Made by a program: the position numbers and the translations under genes
NCBI GenBank assembly: GCA_031275955.1
Contig: JAISNZ010000190.1
Coordinates: 1 to 21,284, forward strand
Source of the DNA: Desulfovibrio sp.
GTDB taxonomy: Bacteria; Desulfobacterota; Desulfovibrionia; Desulfovibrionales; Desulfovibrionaceae
Direction of reading: 5' to 3'
DNA length: 21,284 nt
In this document: positions 7,079 to 14,499 of the stretch, in pieces
Layout: each line of letters starts with the position of its first letter
How positions within the stretch are numbered: position 1 is the stretch's first letter
Notes under the pieces: generated by a model
The model's input: the letters and a program-made list of their open reading frames with translations, nothing else
The model's database searches: none
What the model was told of the DNA's origin: nothing

Positions 7079-7795
7079 TCAGGAGCGGTTTTCCTGATCT
7101 GTTTTCTCTCTCTTCCGTTCCCCGATCTTTCGCGCCTCCCGGATCGCCCTGCGGGAACGGAGGAACCAGACGGCAAGGGCGAGGGCGACAAGGAGGAGGA
7201 GGAAATAGAAGATGCCGTGTCCCACCTGATCCATGATCCGCATGAAGGCTTTCCCCGCGTAATAGCCGCCGAAGGAGAAGACCAGAGCCCAGACCGAGGC
7301 CCCGATGGCGTTGAGGCAGAAGAATTTTTTGTGGCTGACCCCGCTGATGCCCAGCAAAATTGGGGTCACGTTGCGCACGCCGTAGACGAAGCGGAAGCCG
7401 AGGATCAGGGCGTTGTCATATTTTTTGAACAGGGCGGCGGCCTTGTCAATCTTCGCCCCGATGCGGGGAAACAGCGTCAGCACGGCCGGCCCCTTGTACC
7501 TGCCGAGGCTGAACATGATCTGATCGCTGAGAAAGCTGCCGCCGAAGGCGGCAAGGGCGATGAACCAGGGAGTCAGCTGGAGCTGGGGGGCGAAGATGCC
7601 GGCAATGATGACAATGGTTTCCCCTTCCAGAAAGGTCCAGATGAGAATGACGAGATAGCCGTACCGGCTCAGTAGCTCTTTGGCGTCAAAGTCGTGCCGG
7701 TAGGCGACGGCGAAGATCCCGGCGAAGGCGGCGGCGATCAGGGCGATGATCCACCAGTATTTTCGCAACAGGGCGCGCTGGGATGGATTCAACAT
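7079..7795 (-). CDS. DedA-family membrane protein (first of tandem pair)
   Basis: The 238-residue inner-membrane protein begins with a basic stretch and a hydrophobic helix (about 15-34). It then carries the DedA core: TFLEGETIVIIAGIFA, FLSDQIMFSLGRYKG, FRFVYGVRNVTPILLGISG, and a C-terminal helix with a basic tail. It is clearly paralogous to the next gene, sharing EGETIV, SDQ, the YG-RN-P-LG-SG block and FS-GGYY. I set the start at the ATG at 7795, preceded by GGAAGGA; the open frame extends upstream but only through threonine synthase coding sequence. It begins 22 bases after the thrC stop, so it is very likely cotranscribed with it. The role is probably lipid-carrier or phospholipid transport, by family; specificity unknown. 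Confidence 0.88.
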   Translation of the reverse strand: MLNPSQRALLRKYWWIIALIAAAFAGIFAVAYRHDFDAKELLSRYGYLVILIWTFLEGETIVIIAGIFAPQLQLTPWFIALAAFGGSFLSDQIMFSLGRYKGPAVLTLFPRIGAKIDKAAALFKKYDNALILGFRFVYGVRNVTPILLGISGVSHKKFFCLNAIGASVWALVFSFGGYYAGKAFMRIMDQVGHGIFYFLLLLVALALAVWFLRSRRAIREARKIGERKREKTDQENRS

Positions 7796-7817
7796 GAGGC
7801 GTTCCTTCCGGGGGCCT

Positions 7818-9266
7818 TCAGTCCGCCTGCCGGGGGGTGAGGTCCAGGCGGCGGGCGATTCTGGCGGCGGTTTCGGAGAGGAAACGGCTTTCGCCCATCT
7901 CCCGGCGTTCCGCGGGAGAAAGGACGGCTTCCGGGGCATTCGTCAGCTCGGGCCGCGGCCTGATGCCGAAGTCCGGGGGAAAGGCGTCTGTAAAGTAAAG
8001 ATTCTGAAAATCCGCGAACTTGAGGGCATGGGCCGTGGCGTTCAGGATGCTGAAATGGCGGGAGGAAACCAGGCCGTATTGAAGGGCGGCCTTCAGGCCG
8101 GCCAGGCACTCCCCCCCCTGAGGGCAGGCGATGTGCCCGTGGCTGTTGGCCTCCAGCATGCTGTCCATGATGGCCTGTTCTGTGACCTGCAGGACATGGA
8201 AGGAGTCCGGCCCTGCCGCGGCTTCATAGCGCTCGGCGAGAAGCCGGACGCGGGGAAAGGAGACGGGGTTTCCGATCATGGCCGCCTGGGCCGCGCTGGG
8301 CCGCACGGCGACGGGGGCGTAGGACCGGCTGGTCGCGGGCGCGGCATAGTAGCGGTAAACGGGATCGGCGTGCTGGGACTGAACGCCGAAGATGCGGGGC
8401 AGAACCGTAATGACGCCCAGGGCGTAAAGCTTGAGAAAGCCCTTGAGGACGGCGGTAATGTTGCCCGCATTGCCGATGGGGACAAAGACGCAGACATCGC
8501 GCATATCCCAGCGGCGCCACTGGGCCAGCTCAAAGGCATAGCTCTCCTGGCCCAGAATGCGCCAGCTGTTTTTGGAATTGAGCAGGGCCACGGGATACCG
8601 CTCGGAGAGGAATTCCACCACCTTCATGCAGTCGTCAAAGACGCCGGGAATTTCCAGAACGCGGGCGCCGCTGCCCAGAGGCTGGGAAAGCTGCTGGGGC
8701 GTGACCTTGCCCTGAGGCAGCAGGACAACGGATTTGACGGATTCGCCCAGATAGGCGGCATACATGGCGGCGGAGGCGGAAGTGTCGCCGGTGGAGGCGC
8801 AGACGGTGAGGACGCTGCTCCAGCCGCGCTTGCGCAGGAGGGTCTTCAGAAAGCTGAAGGCGCAGGCCATGCCTCTGTCCTTGAAGGAGGCGCTGGGGTT
8901 CTGGCCCTCGTTCTTGAAGGCAAAGGCGGCCCCTGTGCGCTCCTGCAGGGCCGGGGAGGCCGGGACGACTGGGGTGTTGCCTTCGCCGAGACAGAGGATG
9001 TCCTCCTCTTCCAGAACCGGGGCAATCAACTCGTAAAACCGGAAGATGCCGGACAGGGCGGGGTTCCTGCCGGCGGCGCGGGCATCAAAGACCTCCTGCC
9101 AGTCAGGACCGGAGCGCTCCCTGAGGGCGTCAAAGGAGGCGTCCTCCAGGAGCAGGACGCCCGAACAGGCCGGACAGGTATAGAGGAGATCGCTGCCGGG
9201 AAAGGACCCTGCGCAGTGTGTGCAGACGTAGCGCAAATCGCCCCGGTAAGAGGGAAAGCCGTTCAT
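7818..9266 (-). CDS. thrC: threonine synthase with N-terminal zinc ribbon
   Basis: The 482-residue PLP enzyme converts O-phosphohomoserine to threonine in the cytoplasm. The N-terminus carries a zinc-ribbon-like pair of CxxC motifs (C15/C18 and C31/C34). The PLP lysine is K129 in NPSASFKDRG, the nucleotide-type pocket CASTGDTSASA follows, and VPIGNAGNITA supplies a glycine-rich phosphate-binding loop. Length and motif order match the threonine synthases of delta-proteobacteria. The ATG at 9266 overlaps the plsY stop by four bases (ATGA), and AAAGGA lies just upstream, so translation is probably coupled. Other fold-type II PLP enzymes share the core, but the zinc ribbon and the phosphate loops favour ThrC. 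Confidence 0.92.
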   Translation of the reverse strand: MNGFPSYRGDLRYVCTHCAGSFPGSDLLYTCPACSGVLLLEDASFDALRERSGPDWQEVFDARAAGRNPALSGIFRFYELIAPVLEEEDILCLGEGNTPVVPASPALQERTGAAFAFKNEGQNPSASFKDRGMACAFSFLKTLLRKRGWSSVLTVCASTGDTSASAAMYAAYLGESVKSVVLLPQGKVTPQQLSQPLGSGARVLEIPGVFDDCMKVVEFLSERYPVALLNSKNSWRILGQESYAFELAQWRRWDMRDVCVFVPIGNAGNITAVLKGFLKLYALGVITVLPRIFGVQSQHADPVYRYYAAPATSRSYAPVAVRPSAAQAAMIGNPVSFPRVRLLAERYEAAAGPDSFHVLQVTEQAIMDSMLEANSHGHIACPQGGECLAGLKAALQYGLVSSRHFSILNATAHALKFADFQNLYFTDAFPPDFGIRPRPELTNAPEAVLSPAERREMGESRFLSETAARIARRLDLTPRQAD

Positions 9267-9886
9267 GGAACATCCTTTGGCGAGGGTTTTCCCAGCCAGG
9301 GTTTTTCCTCTCCGCGCAGAAGGCGGCGGATATTTTCCCTGTGGGCGAAGGCGACAAGGCAGCCGGTGGCCAGAGAGAGGCAGAAGGCCGGCCAGTCCGC
9401 TGTCAGGAGAAGAAACGCGGGCAACAGGGCGATGAGGGTCAGGGAGCCGGCGGAGACAAAGCCGCTGCGCCAGATGATCAAAAGACAGAGAAGCCCGGCC
9501 GCGATCGTCTGCGCGGGGGCCGCGGCCAGGAAGACCCCCACAGTGGTGGCCACGCCCTTGCCGCCCCTGAAGCGGAGGAAAAGGGAGAACATGTGCCCGA
9601 ACACGGCGGCCAGGCCGGCCAGGAGAGGGAGAAAGGGCGCTTCGGCGGCAAAGAGGCGCAGGCCGATCAGGACGGGCAACAATCCCTTGCCCAGATCGCA
9701 GAGCAGAGTCAGAAGGCCAAAGGGCAGACCGCAGAGGCGGGCGACATTGGTGGCGCCGACATTATGACTGCCGTCCCGGCGGGGATCAATGCCCTTGAAG
9801 GCCCGGGCGAGAACCAGGCCAAAGGGGACAGACCCCAGAAGATAGGCCAGGAGGCAAAAACCGGAAAGAGACAGCGCAAGGGGCAA
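9263..9886 (-). CDS. plsY: acyl-phosphate glycerol-3-phosphate acyltransferase PlsY
   Basis: This 207-residue polytopic inner-membrane enzyme transfers the acyl group from acyl-phosphate to glycerol-3-phosphate, the first step of phospholipid synthesis. The three PlsY signatures are present: GSVPFGLVLAR (18-28), GSHNVGATN (39-47), and FRGGKGVATTVGV followed later by AHRENIRRLLRGEEK near the end. About five hydrophobic segments are visible. The best start is a TTG at 9886, with GGAG six bases upstream; no ATG fits. Its stop overlaps the thrC start. Context with two DedA lipid-carrier proteins suggests an envelope-lipid flavour to the operon, although threonine synthase does not fit that theme. 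Confidence 0.92.
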   Translation of the reverse strand: MPLALSLSGFCLLAYLLGSVPFGLVLARAFKGIDPRRDGSHNVGATNVARLCGLPFGLLTLLCDLGKGLLPVLIGLRLFAAEAPFLPLLAGLAAVFGHMFSLFLRFRGGKGVATTVGVFLAAAPAQTIAAGLLCLLIIWRSGFVSAGSLTLIALLPAFLLLTADWPAFCLSLATGCLVAFAHRENIRRLLRGEEKPWLGKPSPKDVP

Positions 9887-9959
9887 TACGATCTCCGAAA
9901 CAGGGCGGCAGCCTCGATAAATCAGAATTTTCCCGGGGCAATTTTACACTGCACGTGTT

Positions 9960-12092
9960 CTATTCCCGTGTTTCCAAAATCTGGATCTCGTTCAGGAGCG
10001 GGTCGACCTTGCCGAGTCTGATCTGAACGGCCTGTCCGGGGTAGGCCTTTTCCCCCAGAAGCCCGCGCCGTCCCCGGACGACAATCTGGGCCCAGGGCAA
10101 GGCGACGGAGGCGAAGGACTCGTTTTCTTCCGTTACAACGCCGTCCCACCATCTTTTATCCCCTTGCTGGCGGAAAAACAAGAGTTTCCAGTAGCGGGGC
10201 CGGAAGCGCTGTACCTGGCCGGCCGCGTCCTGCCGGGCGGACAGGTGCGGCAGCAGGGAGGCGAGAGCCGCGGCGGAGGCGCGGGGAGCGCCTTCCCGCA
10301 AAAAGGAGAGGATCTGTCCCTGATTGAAGAGATCCACATAGCGCCGGATGGGGGAGGAGACGGTGGCGTAGGCGGCCAGACCGAGTCCGGCGTGGCGGCG
10401 GGGCTGCGTCTCCAGGACGGCCGGAGGCAGGGCGCGGACAATGCGGGCCACGTCCTGGGGCGCCTCCCATATCCCGGAGAATTCCCGCGGCAGGGCCACA
10501 TCCTGGGTACGGTGAAAAAGGGGGATGTCCCGTTCCAGGGCCCAGGCGGCCAGCCCGGCATTGGCGGCGATCATCGTCTCGCCCACCAGAAGGTGGGCCA
10601 GATGCGGCTCCTCAGGGGAATCAAGGCTCACCAGCAGGTTTCCCTTCTCTTCCCGCAGGCGGATCTCCGGGTCCGGACGCTGGATGATCACAGCCCCTGA
10701 AGCGAGGCGTCCGGCCTGAAGTTTCCGGGCCAGGGCCAGACCCGCGGCCAGGGCGGAAGCGTGGGGCAGAAGCCGCGGGCCGGGGACAAAGGCGGAGGCA
10801 TCCGGAAAACTTCCCGCCAGGAGCGCCCCCTGGACTTCGTCCGGAAACAGGTTGTCCGCGATGCGGACACGGCGGAGGAGCGGGTTGATCTCCCGCAGGC
10901 GGCCTTCTCCGTCAAAACGCATCTCCAGAACCAGGGCGGGCCGGAGCGCTCCCTTGTCCAGACCGAAGAGGCGCCAGCCGATGGAGCCGGGGAGCATGTG
11001 CTCGTCGCCTTCCGGGAGGTAGAGGCTGGTGGCGCGGTGCAGAACGGCCTTGTCCAGAAGCGCGCCGAAGGGCCAGGCCAGAGCCGGACAGGCCAGGGCC
11101 ACCACGGCCCGGAAGGAGCCGTCCGGCAGGACGGCAAAGGAGAAGGCGTCGTCCCGGTCGCGGGTATGTTCCGCATCAACGCTGAACAGATCCCCCACGG
11201 CTTCCGGCCCGGCGGGAAAGGCATCCGCCCATTCCGGCAGATCGGCGGAAATCTCCTGGCTCCTTTCCCGGAAGCGGGCGGCTTCCCCCTCGTCGGCCCA
11301 ATCCTCACCTCTGGCAAAGCCCGCCCGATCCAGCCAGAAATTGTGATGCTCCGGCACAAGTCCCCAGGCAGCGGCCAGCAGCAGGGCCTGGTGGGGGTGA
11401 TCCGGAAGACCCTTGACCAGGGCTTTCCAGAGTCCTTCGCCGTCGCTGTCCGGTTCGGCGATGCGGGTCAGCAGGATGCGGCGCAGACGTTCCGCCAGGG
11501 CCGCCTCCGGCGTCTCCCTGGGAGCGGGCGGAGGCCGCCGCCTGGAGGCGACCTCCCATAAAAGGCGAAAGAAAGACGCCCCGGCGGAGGAGGCGGCCTC
11601 CCGCAGACGGGCGGCCTCGGCCTCCAGAAGACGCTTTTCCGCCACCTCCCGGGGAAAAACGTCAAAATCCGGAGGATTGAAACGAAAATGGATTTTGTCC
11701 CCCAGAAGCCGGCGGCCAAGGGCGGCCTCAAAATCGATATCCGCCTCCTGCCGGAGCAGGGAGGCCATCCATTCCGCCGAGACCCTGTTTTCTTCCCCCT
11801 GGACGACTTCCCAGAGGGAGGCGAAGTCCTCCGCTTCGGCCAGGGTTTCCCGGCGCAGGCGCAGCTGCTCCAAAGCCTGATCCGCCTCCCGGCGGGAGAT
11901 GCCGGGGCCGAGATCCGGACCGGACCAGGGCAGAAGGCGGTTCGCGGACAGGGCGACTTCCCGGTGGTTCTGGGTGTACAGCTTCAGGCGGCCGCTCTGT
12001 TCCGCCAGAACCAGGGCCAGGGTGGGGCTGTTGCCCTGCAGGAATTCCACCACGCAGCCTGGACCGGGGTAGCGAATTTTGCCCGCAGTCAT
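9960..12092 (-). CDS. RNase II/RNB-family 3'-5' exoribonuclease
   Basis: The 710-residue protein has an RNB catalytic domain beginning near 300. The four metal-binding aspartates appear in the exact RNase II spacing (D306, D312, D314, D315; DAEHTRDRDDA). The late motif YATVSSPIRRYVDL supplies the conserved catalytic arginine, and a small OB/S1-like tail ends the protein. It should degrade single-stranded RNA processively from the 3' end. The N-terminus (GPGCVVEFLQGN...) is not a classical pair of cold-shock domains; it resembles the short barrel of cyanobacterial and plastid RNase II/RNR1. The start is set at the ATG at 12092; a TTG at 12104 is possible. No strong ribosome binding site is seen for either. 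It lies 98 bases downstream of purH and 73 bases upstream of plsY. Confidence 0.88.
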   Translation of the reverse strand: MTAGKIRYPGPGCVVEFLQGNSPTLALVLAEQSGRLKLYTQNHREVALSANRLLPWSGPDLGPGISRREADQALEQLRLRRETLAEAEDFASLWEVVQGEENRVSAEWMASLLRQEADIDFEAALGRRLLGDKIHFRFNPPDFDVFPREVAEKRLLEAEAARLREAASSAGASFFRLLWEVASRRRPPPAPRETPEAALAERLRRILLTRIAEPDSDGEGLWKALVKGLPDHPHQALLLAAAWGLVPEHHNFWLDRAGFARGEDWADEGEAARFRERSQEISADLPEWADAFPAGPEAVGDLFSVDAEHTRDRDDAFSFAVLPDGSFRAVVALACPALAWPFGALLDKAVLHRATSLYLPEGDEHMLPGSIGWRLFGLDKGALRPALVLEMRFDGEGRLREINPLLRRVRIADNLFPDEVQGALLAGSFPDASAFVPGPRLLPHASALAAGLALARKLQAGRLASGAVIIQRPDPEIRLREEKGNLLVSLDSPEEPHLAHLLVGETMIAANAGLAAWALERDIPLFHRTQDVALPREFSGIWEAPQDVARIVRALPPAVLETQPRRHAGLGLAAYATVSSPIRRYVDLFNQGQILSFLREGAPRASAAALASLLPHLSARQDAAGQVQRFRPRYWKLLFFRQQGDKRWWDGVVTEENESFASVALPWAQIVVRGRRGLLGEKAYPGQAVQIRLGKVDPLLNEIQILETRE

Positions 12093-12150
12093 GTGCGCGC
12101 CCAAAGCAGGGGAAGTTTGACCTTACGCATTCTGTTTCTCTGCGCTATGT

Positions 12151-12182
12151 AAAAATTCTGATCTGTCGGGGCTTCGCCCCGA
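12151..12182 (-). terminator. terminator hairpin downstream of purH
   Basis: On the minus strand TCGGGGC-GAA-GCCCCGA (12166-12182) forms a perfect 7-bp GC-rich stem with a 3-base loop. A run of five T lies about 10 bases further on (12151-12155). The stem is followed by the T-run at a slightly long distance, so termination efficiency is uncertain. It separates purH from the RNase gene. Confidence 0.55.
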
Positions 12183-12189
12183 ACCCCTG

Positions 12190-12203
12190 GAGCATATATG
12201 CTC
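12190..12203. repeat. 14-bp palindrome overlapping the purH stop codon
   Basis: GAGCATATATGCTC is a perfect palindrome. On the minus strand it reads TAGAGCATATATGCTC, in which the TAG is the purH stop codon. It adjoins the terminator hairpin and has the same TAGAGC start as other extragenic palindromes in this window. Confidence 0.7.
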
Positions 12204-13471
12204 TAATGTTTGAACGACCGTTGTCCGGTAAAGACCATGGCTGCCCGGGCTTCGTTGGCGGCGGCGATGACTTCCGCGTCGTTCACGGAGCCGCCGGGCT
12301 GGGCAATGGCGGTGACTCCCTGGGCCAGGGCGGCGTCCACGCCGTCCCGGAAGGGGAAAAAACCGTCGGAAACGAGTACGGACCCGGCCATCCCGGCCTT
12401 GGCCTCCCGCGCGCGCCGTCCGGCGTCTTCCAGAAATTCCCCGGCGGCGGCGTCCCTGCCGGCCTTGGCGGCAAGTTCATAGAGAGACAGTCCCGTTTCC
12501 CGGAAGGCCAGCAGATCAACATATTTGGCGTAGGCTTTGTGGATGGCGATTTCCACGCAACCCACCCGGTCCTGCTCGCCCGTGCCGATGGCCACAGTGG
12601 CCCCGTCCCTGGCGAAGATGACCGAGTTGGAGGTGACCCCGGTCTCCACGGCCCAGGCGAAAAAGAGATCCTCGGCCTCCTCCCTGGTCGGGGATCTGGC
12701 TGTGAGCGTTACCCCCTCCCGCGTGGCCGAAGCCGGGAGAAAATCATCCGGATCCTTGATGCGGTTGACAAAACTCTTCTGGAGAACCAGCCCGCCATCC
12801 GAAAGGGAGGTGATGTCAAGAAAGGGGAGTTTCGCGAACTCCTCCAGGCGCGCCAGACCGGGGATGCGCAGAATGCGCAGGTTCTTGCGCCGTTGCAGAA
12901 CAGCCAGCGTCCCCGGCTCAAAATCCGGGGCGGCCGCCACCTCGAAATAGGAGCCGGCAAGAATTTCCGCCGCGGCCTTGTCCAGGGGGCGGTTCACCAC
13001 CACCGCGCCGCCGAAGGCGGCGACGCGATCCGCCCCATAGGCGCGGGAAAGGGCCTCGGCCACGCCTTCGCGGGACCAGGCCGCGCCCGAGGGGTTGTTA
13101 TGCTTGAGAATCATGGCGGCCGGCCGGGAATGGAGATACTGGAGCATGGCGATGCCGTTGTCCACATCCGTCAGATTGGTTTTGCCCGGATGTTTGCCCG
13201 CCTGGATCATGTGCTCTTCCGTCAGGGCAGAAACCAGTCCCTGCCCCGCGCCTTTGTATCTGATGCCGCCCAGGGTCAGGTTTCCTCCGGTCAGGGCGTA
13301 CAGGGCGGCGGGCTGGTCGGGATTTTCGCCGTAGCGCAGGCCCCGCCGCTCACCGCCGATGTCCCAGGAACGGCGGGTATAGACGAGCTTCGCGCCGCCG
13401 AAATCCAGGCTGAAGGTTTCGGGAAAATCATCCCGGACGATGGTCCGATACATCTCCTGCAAGGAATTCAT
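12203..13471 (-). CDS. purH: AICAR transformylase, stand-alone (PurH C-terminal domain only)
   Basis: The 422-residue protein corresponds to the 5-aminoimidazole-4-carboxamide ribonucleotide formyltransferase domain of PurH, which adds a formyl group from 10-formyl-THF in the penultimate step of IMP synthesis. Visible motifs are LRYGENPDQPAALY (45-58), the catalytic Lys123-His124 in LKHNNPSGAA, AFGGAVVVNRP, and the C-terminal QPGGSVNDAEVIAAANE ending in FTGQRSFKH. The roughly 200-residue IMP cyclohydrolase domain that normally precedes it is missing, so cyclohydrolase activity must come from another gene. The start is set at the ATG at 13471, where similarity begins; the upstream open frame is low-complexity translation of the divergent intergenic region. 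A weak GGGGCG precedes the start. Confidence 0.9.
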   Translation of the reverse strand: MNSLQEMYRTIVRDDFPETFSLDFGGAKLVYTRRSWDIGGERRGLRYGENPDQPAALYALTGGNLTLGGIRYKGAGQGLVSALTEEHMIQAGKHPGKTNLTDVDNGIAMLQYLHSRPAAMILKHNNPSGAAWSREGVAEALSRAYGADRVAAFGGAVVVNRPLDKAAAEILAGSYFEVAAAPDFEPGTLAVLQRRKNLRILRIPGLARLEEFAKLPFLDITSLSDGGLVLQKSFVNRIKDPDDFLPASATREGVTLTARSPTREEAEDLFFAWAVETGVTSNSVIFARDGATVAIGTGEQDRVGCVEIAIHKAYAKYVDLLAFRETGLSLYELAAKAGRDAAAGEFLEDAGRRAREAKAGMAGSVLVSDGFFPFRDGVDAALAQGVTAIAQPGGSVNDAEVIAAANEARAAMVFTGQRSFKH

Positions 13472-13510
13472 ACGCGCCCCGGTTGTCGGATGTGGCCGTG
13501 GGGAATGTGT

Positions 13511-13548
13511 GCCGGAGAAAGTGTCTATCACAGCAGGGGCTCTCCGGC
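13511..13548. promoter_or_regulatory. inverted repeat in the divergent purH / membrane-protein intergenic region
   Basis: GCCGGAGA (13511-13518) and TCTCCGGC (13541-13548) are perfect inverted arms whose centres are about 30 bases apart. On the minus strand they flank a weak promoter-like pair (TTGCCG, 17 bases, TAGACA) about 40-80 bases upstream of purH. This arrangement could be an operator or an RNA hairpin in the leader. Neither is shown directly. Confidence 0.35.
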
Positions 13549-13582
13549 AAAGGACAAAGTGCGGCCCGCCGGGGGCGGCGGA

Positions 13583-13611
13583 TTGACGGAGCCGCGAGGT
13601 CTGTGTAGAGC
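13583..13611 (+). promoter_or_regulatory. weak promoter candidate for the membrane-protein gene
   Basis: TTGACG (13583-13588) and TAGAGC (13606-13611) are spaced by 17 bases, and the gene starts 20 bases later. The -35 match is good but the -10 match is poor. Confidence 0.25.
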
Positions 13612-13630
13612 ATAGCCACAGGAGATGCCC

Positions 13631-14410
13631 ATGCGTTCTCTTCAACCCGCCGCTCTGGTGGGATTCGCCATCAACTGCGCCGTGATCCTTTTCCTTTTTG
13701 TCGGGATGAACGCCATGGATTTCTCCATGCACCCGCCGGAGGTCCAGGCCATCATCGCCGCCTACGCGAATTCCAGCCTGTTCTATGCCTCCTATCTATT
13801 CTGCCTGGGGATTCAGGCCGGGGGGCTGTGGCTTATCGCCCTGCGGCGCAAGGCGGGTCTGGTGTTGGCCGTCATTTCAGGCCTGATCATGCTCCCCCTC
13901 AGCCTGCCCTATATCCTCGGCTCCCTGGGCAGCTATTACAGCGGAAAGTTTTCCTCCCTGGCTCCCGCCCCGGCGGATCTCCGCGGGGCCAGGATTTTCC
14001 GCCCGGCGATCAAAAAATTCCTCTGGGGCCTGAGCGCGGCCGGCACTGCCATCAGTCTCGCCCTGCTTTCCACAAGAGGGGCCGGGTACTTTCCCTTCCT
14101 CTTCACCTTCAGCGCAAGCCTGGCCGCAATCCATCTGGCCCTGCGGAGATCGAAGCTGAGCCCTCTGGTCCTCTCCGAATCCTTTTTCGTCCTTTCGCCC
14201 CATCTTTTGGCCGCGCGGGTGGCCGTGCCCTATGCGGCCGTGCGTTCCGCCACCCTTCAGGACGACGGCGTCCTGCGCCTGAAGGTGCGGTCAAAGAGAG
14301 GCGAGGTCACCCTGTTCTGGTCCCTGGCCGAGGTCTCGCCCGGGGAACGGGACGAAGCCCTGCGCAGCCTCGGCCTGGCCCTGAAGGACCATGGGGCGCT
14401 CCTGCAGTAG
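13631..14410 (+). CDS. five-helix membrane protein of unknown function
   Basis: I do not recognise this 259-residue protein. Five hydrophobic segments are visible, at about residues 8-28, 44-68, 75-97, 130-148 and 152-169, with a proline-rich loop (SLAPAPADLRGARIF) between the third and fourth. The C-terminal 85 residues are soluble-looking with alternating hydrophobic strands (SESFFVLSPHLLAARVAVPYAAV...GVLRLKVRSKRGEVTLFW). That layout resembles the bacterial PH-like domains that follow membrane helices in some small envelope proteins, but no motif settles it. The start is the ATG at 13631 because AGGAG lies six bases upstream; an ATG at 13625 directly abuts that site. It is transcribed divergently from purH. 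TAG (14408-14410) ends it and is followed by AGC, as in two other genes here. Confidence 0.75.
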   Translation: MRSLQPAALVGFAINCAVILFLFVGMNAMDFSMHPPEVQAIIAAYANSSLFYASYLFCLGIQAGGLWLIALRRKAGLVLAVISGLIMLPLSLPYILGSLGSYYSGKFSSLAPAPADLRGARIFRPAIKKFLWGLSAAGTAISLALLSTRGAGYFPFLFTFSASLAAIHLALRRSKLSPLVLSESFFVLSPHLLAARVAVPYAAVRSATLQDDGVLRLKVRSKRGEVTLFWSLAEVSPGERDEALRSLGLALKDHGALLQ

Positions 14411-14438
14411 AGCCTTTTCGCCCTCTGCCCCGGTAAAG

Positions 14439-14451
14439 GCCGGAGCGGGCG
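14439..14451 (+). repeat. 13-base intergenic repeat copy
   Basis: GCCGGAGCGGGCG occurs here and again exactly at 21242-21254, both in intergenic DNA and both within hairpin-forming sequence. It may be a fragment of a dispersed extragenic element. Confidence 0.45.
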
Positions 14452-14499
14452 CAGCCCGGAGGGCAACATAATGTCCCCTTGCGAACTTCCTCTGCCCTG

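Noticed and set aside
7746..9767. 673-codon plus-strand frame opposite dedA, thrC and plsY
   Set aside because: It crosses three real genes with full motifs on the other strand; composition is typical of a high-GC shadow frame.
13472..13732. 87-codon N-terminal extension of purH
   Set aside because: It is His/Gly/Pro-rich, has no similarity to the cyclohydrolase domain, and overlaps the divergent gene's start; the ATG at 13471 fits the family.
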